Of a DNA stretch of 10,469 nucleotides, positions 1-9,200 are shown one piece after another. The position numbers and the translations under genes are program-made. The DNA lies in contig JAOXYB010063279.1 in the NCBI GenBank assembly GCA_028565635.1, forward strand, positions 1 through 10,469, written 5' to 3'. The stretch's first letter is position 1, and each line of letters begins with the position of its first letter. The notes under the pieces were generated by a model. That model did not search any database, was not told the DNA's origin, and saw nothing but the letters and a program-made list of their open reading frames with translations. This stretch comes from Phoronis ovalis (taxonomy: Eukaryota; Phoronida; Phoronidae).

Positions 1-125
1 AAATTCGTACACCCCCATTAATTGAGAATTTGGTGTTTCTCTAGATTCGTACACCTAGTTTTTCTTGGATTTTTTGGAATTTCTCAAATTCGTACAAAAT
101 CTAATTTCCGTCGATATTTTGTATT
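1..125. repeat. Degenerate tandem repeat, period about 42-43 bp, about 3 copies, open at the left edge
   Basis: The core ATTCGTAC occurs at 3-10, 45-52 and 88-95, spaced 42 and 43 bases. The following bases are partly alike (ATTCGTACACC in the first two copies; TTTCTC before the next copy in both). The third copy degrades after ATTCGTACA. The array may extend to the left of the window. Confidence 0.55.
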
Positions 126-480
126 TTATAAATGCTGATACGGAATTTAAATCTATACATTCTCGGAAGCGTGTTCGAAATACGACAACTTCTTTCAGGT
201 TGGCGCTAATTAGTATGTCAAATTCATAAAAAAAAACAGCCAATCACAGCTGAGAACAATGACTTTGTCATCCAGGATCGCGGTCAAGTATACCATATCA
301 TGTTTCCTGTAAGGATTTTTTTCTTAACTAATGATTTTTTGAATATTTTAGGCAGGTTCTTTTGGACAAATCTAAGTATAGTAAGACAGGTTACAGTAAA
401 GTCAGCTATTGAAGCGCTCCGTATTTGTGTCATCATTTTATACAAAAAGATATTTTGATTAAGTGACAGTCCTAAAGATC
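126..480 (+). other. Region upstream of the plus-strand gene; no definable promoter element
   Basis: There is no convincing TATA box, CpG-rich stretch or long open frame. The region may contain the promoter of the plus-strand gene because the first supported splice donor lies just downstream at 530. A GGTCAAG motif near 282 is also found inside the nearby mobile element but is too short to interpret. Confidence 0.25.
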
Positions 481-529
481 TAAAGTGCTAATAAAAACAT
501 ATCAAAAATGAAATTCTCTTTCAAAAAAG
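481..529 (+). other. Probable 5' noncoding exon 1 of the plus-strand membrane-protein gene (start uncertain)
   Basis: The stretch ends at a very strong donor, AAAAAAG then GTGAGT at 530-535. The next strong acceptor downstream is TTTATTTTTTAG ending at 1487. The exon contains an ATG at 508 in good context (A at -3), but reading it across the junction gives a stop at 1520-1522, so it is a leader exon and not the start of the main protein. Only the 3' boundary is supported; the transcription start cannot be placed from the sequence and 481 is arbitrary. Confidence 0.45.
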
Positions 530-677
530 GTGAGTCAGTGGTACTAAATCTATAAACTGTAGCAATGTTGTATATTCTTGTGTTGTCTTGCAGGTTTAAT
601 TTTTTTTTTTAACAGTGGTATCTATTTCAATTCACCTTGAATTAGTTTTCAGTAATATTTAAACAAATTTTTGCTTA

Positions 678-685
678 CATGTCCT
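678..685. repeat. Left target-site duplication CATGTCCT
   Basis: Eight bases identical to 1173-1180, immediately outside the inverted ends of the mobile element. Confidence 0.72.
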
Positions 686-1172
686 CCTGGGGGGGTCATT
701 CAATATAAAGTGATGACGGGGATGCACAGCGCTCAAGGGGTCTATATTTTGGCACAGCGTCCAGGTCAAGCGGTACTTTTTTGCTATTTATTTTGCCTTG
801 TCCGGGTCAAGGGTCTGTCATCTAGTGCTATCTAATGCAAGATCTATCTCTCTGCTTTAAAGGGTACGTTTTTTCATAAATTTAAAAAAAAACGGCAAAG
901 AAAGTGCCCGGGAAACTGCCTTAAAAGAACTTAAAACATCTACTTTAATAAAAATCTGATCCACTTCCGGGACTGTTACAGGGATATTTTCCCTTATATT
1001 CTGGTCAAGGGGTAGGTTTTTTTGATGATTTTTGTTTCAAGGGGTAGGTTTTTTGATGATTTTTGTTTCAAGGGGTAGGTATTTTTCAAAATTCGTCTCC
1101 CTGGTGGGGATTTTTCATTTTTTTGTGCCTAGCATACCCTTATATAATCTTTTGGAGTGACCCCCCCCCCGG
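686..1172. mobile_element. Non-autonomous DNA transposon (MITE), probably hAT-like, 487 bp
   Basis: The element begins CCTGGGGGGGTCATTC and its right end, read on the other strand, is CCGGGGGGGGGGTCACTC, giving imperfect terminal inverted repeats of about 16-18 bp with a variable G-run. It is flanked by a perfect 8-bp direct repeat, CATGTCCT, at 678-685 and 1173-1180. An 8-bp duplication is typical of hAT (also P) elements; the ends lack the usual CAG start of hAT, so the superfamily is uncertain. There is no transposase frame. Inside are several copies of a GTCAAG-type motif and a short tandem array at 1006-1086. The near-intact ends and perfect duplication suggest a fairly recent insertion. 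Confidence 0.72.
1006..1086. repeat. Tandem repeat, unit about 31-32 bp, 2.5 copies, inside the MITE
   Basis: The units start with CAAGGGGTAGGT at 1006, 1038 and 1069. The first two are followed by a T-run, GATGATTTTTG and TTT; the third breaks off after CAAGGGGTAGGTATTTTTC. Copies 1 and 2 differ only by one T in the T-run, so the duplication is young relative to the element ends. Subterminal or internal tandem arrays are common in MITEs. Confidence 0.8.
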
Positions 1173-1180
1173 CATGTCCT
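1173..1180. repeat. Right target-site duplication CATGTCCT
   Basis: Eight bases identical to 678-685, immediately outside the right end (ten C then GG) of the mobile element. Confidence 0.72.
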
Positions 1181-1487
1181 AAAGCACCACAATTTTATTT
1201 GCCTTATTTTGGCAGTTTTAAACAGGAGAATTCGTAGCATTGGGTCTTATTCTGAATTAAAAATGGAATAACCACTATAATTACTGGTAGTTCACAGAAT
1301 AACAATAAATGTTAAGATCTTTGTGATTTTTTGGATTAATTGTGCTCTTAATTACCTACAGGCCTGCATGTATAAAGGATAGACATACGACTCTCTGCCA
1401 GAATACATCCTCAGAACAAAGCCAATTATTTAATATATATGGCTGTTTATTACTTAATTCTGTTTTAATAAATTGTTTATTTTTTAG

Positions 1488-1688
1488 GATGCTGTAGACT
1501 GTTTCTAAAGACTTTGAGATAAGACAGAACTTTTATTTTGAAGCATACTATCCTTTTTAAGAGTTATCAACACATTTGCAATGTGTGAAACATCAGATAT
1601 TATAATAAGAACAACGTAACAACCAATCGCATACTTTGATACAACATAATCAAGGATTTTGTACCGCTACAGCCATATTATATTCAAT
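1488..1688 (+). other. 5' untranslated part of exon 2 of the membrane-protein gene, with upstream ATGs
   Basis: This follows the long pyrimidine tract and AG at 1486-1487 and runs without a donor into the coding exon. It holds two further upstream ATGs, both closed before the main start: 1489 (ATG, one codon, TAG) and 1581 (12 codons, TAA at 1617-1619). An alternative, weaker acceptor at 1671-1672 would remove these from the leader. A main start at 1689 then has to be reached by leaky scanning or reinitiation unless transcription starts further downstream. Confidence 0.45.
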
Positions 1689-3187
1689 ATGCAGGAAGCA
1701 TTTTATATGCCAGCACTAGCACTGTTTGATCCATATTCTGCATACACCGTATCTCAACGTACTCAACGTAATCAAATGCAACAAAATAGATATAAAGAAG
1801 AACGTAATGTTTCAAAGTTAAGAAGATTTCGGAGGTGCATGTGGTCTGGATTATTTCTGACAGCGCTTGTTGGTATTTTGTTTATTGTGCTTGGCGCTAA
1901 ATATCTTGGAGATTCATTAACAGAAAAACATAATGCAACATTAATAGTTTACCTGTGTGGCACTGCAATAGGTAAGATTATTCTAGTATGACCCTTTCTA
2001 GTAAGCTTCTATCCTCATCAAAAACAGGGAGGTTGAAAAAAGAGTTACGCTGTTCCACTTGCATTCAATGCATTGTAAAATGTCACTTTTTCTTTAAAAA
2101 CTTACTTAATTTTAACATTGCTGTCTACATTCATTTTGTAGATAGTTGACATAAAATTATGTTCAAGGACAATATACTAGCTTTCATGAATGGACTGTTC
2201 TGTCCTCTAAAACCCTCTAAAAGTGAAATTGTGTGGAATCCACATGACTTGTGAGACTGCCTTGAGGTGTACTACATATAATGAATTGAACTAACAGTAG
2301 GAGTTCAAAGAATTTTTTTTCTTTTCATATAAAGGATTACATTGTTTGCAGTTACAGGTGGTGCAATGGTGCTGTGCAGTATTATTATAAGTGGATTATA
2401 TATGTGGGGTTGCAAGAAAAAAGAAACAGATACAGGTAATATGTAAGGGATGTATCGAAAAAAAAAACAACGTATAAGGACTAACAAAGGCAATTTTTCA
2501 TTCCCAATCACCTACACATTTTTAAATAATATTTAAAATAATAAGAAGTTACAACAATAATGTGATTAGTATGATAAAAAACGTTTGGGGATCAAGGAAT
2601 GCAATTTTTATATCCAATCCACTAAATAATAATAATAATAGAAAACAAGATAAAAAACTGTATTTTTTGACCCTAAAGACTAAACAAGGGTGGGCAGTAG
2701 CATATAAAGACTAATAAGAATTATAGTAATTGTTTCATTTATTTCTTATTGATTCTGCTACTCAGGTGTAAACATCTTTTTTCTGCAGTTTTGTATTCAA
2801 TGTTGGGGTAAGGTCATGAAACGTAAAATATTCCAATGTTGAAAACACTTCTGCAAACACAATTACTCAACAGTGTTTCCCGCATTATACTCTTTAGTTT
2901 TATTTTCAGAAAGTAACAACACATCGAATCAAGACACATCATCAAACATAGCAACAGACTTAAACAGAAGAGTTGAAAGTCCTCCTCCCTATGCAGTGAG
3001 TGCAGTCGTTGAAACAACTGACATAGGCAGTGGAACCAATTATCGTTGTCCAACTTTAAGAGCGGACACAGAATCTGGTCTTGTATTACCTCCAGCATAC
3101 AGCAAAGAACCACCACAATATTCATTATTGGATCAAAATATAGGAGATACTTTAACCACAACTTCAGTGGTTTCCACAAAAGACTGA
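1689..3187 (+). CDS. Two-pass membrane protein with three PPxY motifs in its cytosolic tail, 214 aa, 3 coding exons
   Basis: I do not recognise an orthologue by name. Coding exons 1689-1971, 2352-2435 and 2910-3187 join with matching phase-1 borders and standard GT-AG sites (GTAAGA and GTAATA donors; TTTGCAG and TTTTCAG acceptors). The first 50 residues are polar and end in a basic stretch (KLRRFRR). Hydrophobic helix 1 spans about residues 51-73 and helix 2 about 86-114, split by the first intron; helix 2 is followed by KKK. The short loop between them contains an N-A-T glycosylation sequon at residue 82. By the positive-inside rule both ends are cytosolic. The tail (116-214) is Ser/Thr-rich and carries PPPY (147-150), PPAY (183-186) and PPQY (190-193). 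Such motifs bind WW domains of NEDD4-type ubiquitin ligases, so an adaptor or trafficking role is a reasonable inference; small two-pass proteins such as TMEM171 and TMEM252 share this layout. The ATG at 1689 has A at -3; a second ATG at 1707 is possible. Confidence 0.78.
2624..2640. repeat. (AAT)n microsatellite
   Basis: About 5.5 copies of AAT lie within the second coding intron (2436-2909) of the membrane-protein gene. The rest of this intron, and of the first coding intron (1972-2351), is AT-rich and shows nothing else supportable. Confidence 0.7.
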
Positions 3188-3404
3188 GAAAGCAGTGGAA
3201 AAGATTACTTTAATTTACAACTTTGCAAAATAAGGGAGCTGCATTTTTACTGAACACATACATACCCTTTGAAAAAAGAGGTTAGCGCAGTCAAGGTTTT
3301 GGAGAACACTAAAATTTTAGTTGCTCTTAAACAAGAAAGAGAAATTCTCCCTTGTAATATCATGTATACTTGTAAAAACAAGAGTTGAACAGGAATTTAA
3401 ATAC

Positions 3405-6269
3405 CTCTAAACTGTAAATAGTCGGTATTCACTTGGATCATAAATTCACTATAAACATCTCTGCAAACACCATGAAATACCCAATCTTGTACAAACCTGT
3501 AATAAAGTGATAATTGCTTAAGTTACTTAAAATTAAACTGTAATAAAACTACCATCCTTCAAAACATTGATACATTTTAAAAATAATTATTTTATTTTTC
3601 TAACCTCTATGCCTATGTAAAGGCAAAGCAATTTTTAACATGCCCAAATTCTAAATCTCTGACCTTGAACCACAAGTAGCTAATCAAATCAAATTATCCA
3701 AATGCAAACCTCAAGCCCCTTTTTACCATCTCTGGAGCAAACGACCGTATATTTGAACTGTGTTTTCACCATTCACAATCACTGATTAAAATATACTAAG
3801 GCTGCAAAATGTTTAATGAGCACTCAACTGATGCTGACAAGGGATCAGTACAGTATGAACAGGTAGGTGGGATAACAAAGAAGTGAAAGCTAAGCAGACA
3901 ACAAATTTCTTTACAGCAGTATCTTTAATTTTCATTATTCAATTTAAAAAATGACATGTTACTTTCAGAAACCAGTATTAGAATGTCAAAAAACAAAATA
4001 TGATATCATTTTTATGTTAAGACTTACATTACATACGGAGCACAGGCACTTTTAAGCAGAGATAGCATCATGGGGTAGTGATCTGTGTTGGCTGCTTGTA
4101 AAGATTCATTGTATAAGTAAGTCAGCAGTTTTACACCCTAAAACAATAAAACATCATGAAACTACATTTTGTAATTGTCGGCTTTGACTAAAAATGTAAC
4201 TAGTAAAGTCAGTTTGAAAAGTAATTTTATTTAAATGGTGTAAACGCTATGGCATTTGAGGTCAAAAGGCCATGTAAAGGTAAAATGTCAGGTTATTTGA
4301 AATTATGTAGGAACAACCCAAAAAGTTTGTATATATAACAATTAATTAATTTTGTTGATTTGTAAAATTATTATGGACACACACACATATACAAAATGTA
4401 ATTAAAGATATGTATCTATTGTTTACAAAAAATTAATCATTAAAAACGATTAATTTTTAAATGCTATAAGTTAACATGCAAATTGAGATTCTGGATTCTA
4501 CTAGCAGGATGCAATATCTTCCTTTAAATTTAAGTTTATAGTACCAGATGTTTCACATCAATTGCAAGTATGTTATTAGAACAGGTATCAAATTATAAAA
4601 AGCTTTCCAAATTAAAGATTATTTTTTCTTACAAATATAATTATTTTAAAATTATGTGCCTTAACAAAAAACTGCCAAAGGAAGTTTACGTACATTACAA
4701 AATCTACATCTATAAAAAATTTCAAATTCATACGACTAAAAGTAAACAACTGATTCCCATTCAAAAATTACAAACCCATTTTACAGACTCGATACCGTAT
4801 AGAGCCTATTAGGCATGAAATAATCCTTGAATACCACAGATAAAACTGCATCAAATTTAAGGAAAATTCTGACCCTACACCACTAAAATGTAAGTTACCA
4901 TATTATACTTACTGTTGGAAACATGCTATAAACTTTACCAGACTGGATTTCTTTGGCGGTTGAACAAAAACACAATTCAGCAAGGAAGCTATAAATAAAA
5001 AGGTCTTCAAGTGCAAAAACCTGGTTTAAGAAATTGTTGTTGTTTACTTCTTTAAAATGATAATCCATTTCAAATTTTAGTAATAGCACTATCAAGTCCC
5101 TATTTTTTACATAAGGGTTTTTAATAAGGAAAATATCACATAGTCAATCAGTTCAATGATCCATTAAGCTCATTCTTTACCTACAGTCGACAATTTTTAA
5201 GATTGTTATGATCCAGCAAACAGGATCTTTTTAGTATAATATTTAAAATTAGAAAAAAATAGACAATAATAATTCACTTTTTATAACAAGCCAACCTAGT
5301 ACTTGAAAATTTAAAATCCATATCCATAATTGCAATTTTTTTTTCCGGTTCCTAACCTGATTGTATGCATGTATATACTACAATCGTATTTGAAAGAAAC
5401 TCACCTCATTTGTCTCATCACCCGATTAAACATAAACTTTACTTCCATGATAGTATTATTCTGTGATACAGACAAGACACATGCTCGGAAATGTTGTAAG
5501 TACTTCCTTACTCCACCCGTAAAAGCTTGAAAAATCAAACCAGCTTGATACAACGAGTTCATCTGAGATGGGGCTGCAAATTCTGTTAATCTCCAATGGT
5601 TGCTGCCACATTCCATGCAGTCTTTGCAAAGGTTTGAAAGGCCCTCTGAAGTAAGGCCAGTAATATATGTGCCTTCTTTCATGAAAAATGCCTGCTTTTC
5701 CTACAATTTTAACTAAATTTATTATCAATGAAATACCCAGTCTAATTAACAGCTTTAATGCTAAAATACCAGCAAATGCTTTTTTAAAATTATATTGTTA
5801 AAACATTATTATACTGCTCAAATCAAAACTTTCTTCAGTTTAATATTTATGCTTGATTCTCAACAAACACAAGATCTAAGAGTTTGTTGAACTTTACAGC
5901 AGTGAGAGTAGAATTCATAAATTTAACAGTAGAGTTACATTAGTTCTGAAGCAAGTGCAGGAACGAAGTAGACGTACAAAAAAGTTTTGATATGAGTGGA
6001 CAGTGGATTAGAAGACACTGGCAGATGACAGAAAAGGGCTGGTGTGTTTATGCAGTTTTACCTTACTAAAGCTAAATGTCTCTGAGGGCAACGCTAGCAA
6101 CAAATTAAACATGTCTTGAACTAGCACTTTCATTGATATTTCACATGGAGAGATGTGTGGCATAGAAGGATCAATAAGTGAAAGGTTTCTTGCTTGAACG
6201 CGACTTATTTCATCAACAGCTCGTGGCCCTGCCTCTGTTAGGTAACGCTGCTCTGTATGACTTGTTTGA
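3405..6269 (-). CDS. TUBGCP6: GCP6 exons 10-14: start of the GRIP1 (GCP N-terminal) domain
   Basis: These exons are 6269-6062, 5700-5405, 4988-4913, 4137-4028 and 3496-3405, and encode residues 350-610. This is the best conserved part of the gene. It begins with QRYLTEAGPRAVDE, contains YQAGLIFQAFTGGVRKYLQH in exon 11, and ends with CRDVYSEFMIQVNTDYLQFR. In the GCP family the GRIP1 domain makes the lateral contacts between neighbouring spokes of the ring, while the later GRIP2 domain contacts gamma-tubulin. GRIP1 is cut off by the intron at 3404 and GRIP2 is absent from the window. Exon 11 has two usable acceptors six bases apart (starting at 5700 or 5694), differing by the dipeptide EK. Exon 13 ends at a strong GTAAGT donor (4027-4022). 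Confidence in these exons is higher than for the N-terminal ones because the conserved blocks cross the splice junctions. Confidence 0.9.
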
Positions 6270-9200
6270 CTACAAAGAAAATGGTTACGTTCGCTACAAA
6301 TGGAAAAAAAATTTAATCTGGATTTTTTCTCTGATTTTTCTATAGTAAGAACATTTAAGGAATGTAAGTTGGCTTCGCAAACAAAACTGTCTATCTGATA
6401 ATCGGGTTAAAAAGAAATAAAGTAAACTGTACTTTGGTATATTACTGTAATAATCCACTTTATAGTACACAAATTTAATAAAATATACTAACTGTCCACG
6501 CAGTTCCCATGTATAGTGTTTACTTGGCCTGAGTTTCAAGGCTTTATCCCATATATTTTCTTCTGTTTCTAAATCATCTAATAAAATAGAACCACTTGGA
6601 GTACTGCTGCAACTTCCGAAGCCTTCATCACCAGATAACTAAAAATCATACAGAATTTTAACTGTATCGCACTAAGCGTATGTTCACTCACTCCACATTG
6701 CAGGTGAACACAAAGATTAAGTAAAACAAAACTAGCATACGTTCATTTTAATGTTTTTAAGAAATATAAATCAAGTATTATCGATAGCAGATTTGAATAT
6801 ATTTACTGTTTGTGCCAAATGCATGTAAACACACATTGTCACTGCAAGACTACATTTAATATTATATAGATATATATTATGTTACACATAAATTACCACA
6901 GAAACAGTAAATTATAATTTTTGTCGCAATAAATTCATGATACATTACTAACACTTACATCTTCTCTTGGAAACTTTAATTCAGGTAATGCCCTGTGAAA
7001 CAGGAAATACATATGAACAAGACAATATTAAAAGCTACACCCAAAGATATACAAAAAGTTTATAATAAGATGCTTCCAAAATGCTTCTAATAGCAGTTTC
7101 CCAGTAATTAAAAGTACTTTTTCAAACAAATTAAAGTAGGAAAGCATGGTATACTTGACCAGTACGTTTTAACATAATAAATCCATCCATGATCAAGATG
7201 CTATGAGATTGACATGTAACTTACTACCTATTAGACAGTGGCAATTTTATCTAGGTCAAGCTGGTGAGAATGGAAGCTAGACTCCATTGCTAAAAAAATT
7301 ATAATTACTGTAAACTTCGATGTTTACCTTACACTTCCTATTTCTGGTAAATCAGGAATCTGTAGCCTCATGTTAACGTCTCCTGACCTATTCTGAACTA
7401 AAGCTCCAAACAGTGTCTGTCTTGTCTTTTTCTCATGACTATCTTTAACATATCTCTAAACAGGAAACAATTTTATTGAACAAAATAAGCGTTCACTGGC
7501 TACACATATTCCATTTAATATGCATAATTATATATAAAAAAATTCCTAGCATGTAGAACATTCTCAAAAGTGTAGATAAATATTTTTCGACTCAGTAAAG
7601 ATAAAATTTTGCCATATATATTTAATATATTCTGTGTCTTCCTCAAAAAAATAAACATACCTTAACATTGAATAATCCACTACCCTTCAAATCTTTCCCT
7701 GGTATGGATGTAAATATCTGCAAAAAGACACATTGACTTTTAAGTTATCGTTTAGTTTATACAATATTTTAAGACACTTTTATACCTGATTGTTTTCATG
7801 CCAAAAATATCTTATTTATATGGACATAACAGGATGCTTAAGAAGCATTCTATTTGCCTAGGTGAATGGGAATTCCTTTTTGCTTATGCAATATATGGCT
7901 GCCTTCGGTCAATAAGGTCCTACATTCGATCACTGGCCACATCAGGTCACATTTATAAAAATAGTTGTAACTGAATAATTTTCATGAAATTTTTTACACA
8001 AAAACACACATGAATAAACATATTAAAAATTTGTGACATGCCTGGTTAATACACCTGTGCATTTCATGGCTGTACATTAAAGCTATCTGGCTCAAATTTA
8101 GGGAAAACGTGTTAATATTTAGGTTTAGCTTCATTAAAGTGGGATTTTTTGATACTTCTGTAAAGGGTAAAATTTAATGTCGGGTACTCAAGCTACAGTT
8201 AATGCAGTATTTTAACAAGAAACTAAAATCCGTGTTTCAGTATCCTTTATAGTCGTCTACATTGCTATACACATGTACAGCCATCAACTACTTTGAAAGG
8301 CAAAAGCTGTAGATTTAACACACCTTTGGGTCGATGCGATTGTATCTTGGATTATGAACAAGATCTTTAGCATGTACACCACGAGTGTGAAAAATATCAC
8401 TGAAAAAACATAAATCAGTCATGAACTGTTAGTACATCTGATAGATATTTTTTGCCATCTACTGCGAAAGTTCTGTCCTTTGTAGCATGTTATAATACAT
8501 AATATTGCTATGAAAACACAATTTCCAAATATAATCTGTTTTGAATCGGAAACACTTCTGCTTCAAATAGACTACCAGTTATATTTTATCAACAGATTCA
8601 GACATGTTTATAGCACCATCTGTTGCAACTTTATATAATTTCATGGAAAATATTTGGAACACAGACTCATACTGTATATGGTTTCTAACTTTACCTTGGG
8701 TACTGCATATAAGTGTTGCTAAACTGCTTTGTATATAATCGAGTGTCACCATAGTTCAAAGGACCATTTGGTAAAATATTAGAACTTTCCTGTAAAAGGT
8801 ATGCTCTTACTACATAACTATGAAATAGTTTAATATTCAACTAATGGTGATTATGATCGCTTGTCAGGTTTAAAACCATATATTAAGACATCTAACACTT
8901 GATACAAAACAACTGCAAAAGATCAAAAATCCTTACAAATAACGAGCCAAATGATTCATATTACAGACTCAATTCTACCAATATGGTCTGTCAAATTAGT
9001 ATATCTCAGAGCAATCTTCTGCTTTCAGATAAATTTAATTGACATCATACAGAATATTATTGATAATCCACCATAATCCAAAGTTAGTTGAAATGGGGAT
9101 TTAAGCTTACAACATATGTGATCATGAATGTGATGGATAAAACTACCATCAGAGCTACATACTGGATCGCAGTAGACCTTAGGCAATATCTTGATTCCAT

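Larger units (their letters stand above)
530..1487 (+). other. Intron 1 of the membrane-protein gene, half occupied by a transposon remnant
   Basis: The GTGAGT donor at 530 and TTTTTTAG acceptor at 1480-1487 bound a 958-bp intron. Bases 686-1172 are a short mobile element with target duplications. Bases 599-612 are a T-run. The rest, 536-677 and 1181-1480, is AT-rich with no open frame or motif that I can support. Confidence 0.5.
508..1522 (+). other. Spliced 18-codon upstream ORF
   Basis: Joining 508-529 to 1488-1522 gives an ORF beginning MKFSFKK and ending TLR before TAA, with a cysteine pair encoded right at the junction. It ends 166 bases upstream of the main ATG. Nothing shows that the peptide is functional. 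It matters because any ribosome scanning the exon 1-exon 2 leader meets this ATG, which is in good context, first. Confidence 0.3.
3497..4027 (-). other. GCP6 intron 13
   Basis: GTAAGT donor at 4027-4022 and TTTATTACAG acceptor ending at 3497, 531 bp. The last 50 bases contain the two overlapping poly(A) candidates of the opposite strand. No gene or repeat is seen in the rest. Confidence 0.7.

Noticed and set aside
55-243. 62-codon minus-strand frame near the left edge, as a missing GCP6 exon
   Set aside because: It has no resemblance to GRIP1 continuation sequence, overlaps the degenerate tandem repeat, and lacks matching splice phase.
1659-1688. Extension of the membrane protein upstream of the ATG at 1689
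   Set aside because: The frame opens without an ATG, and the candidate exon 1 coding frame from 508 does not join in frame at either possible acceptor.
2814-3179. 121-codon minus-strand frame
   Set aside because: It lies antisense over coding exon 3 of the membrane-protein gene. It is leucine- and cysteine-rich as expected for the complement of that exon and has no GCP6-like block.
4570-4812. 80-codon plus-strand frame
   Set aside because: It falls within GCP6 intron 12. Its Lys/Ile/Tyr-rich composition is what AT-rich noncoding DNA gives, and it has no splice or homology support.
6294-6539. 81-codon minus-strand frame extending past GCP6 exon 9
   Set aside because: Only its first part is exon 9; after the donor at 6492 the composition is intronic, and exon 10 joins in frame (CA|T) at 6269.
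7895-7945. tRNA-derived SINE
   Set aside because: There is a B-box-like CATTCGATC but no convincing A box, cloverleaf, tail or target duplication.
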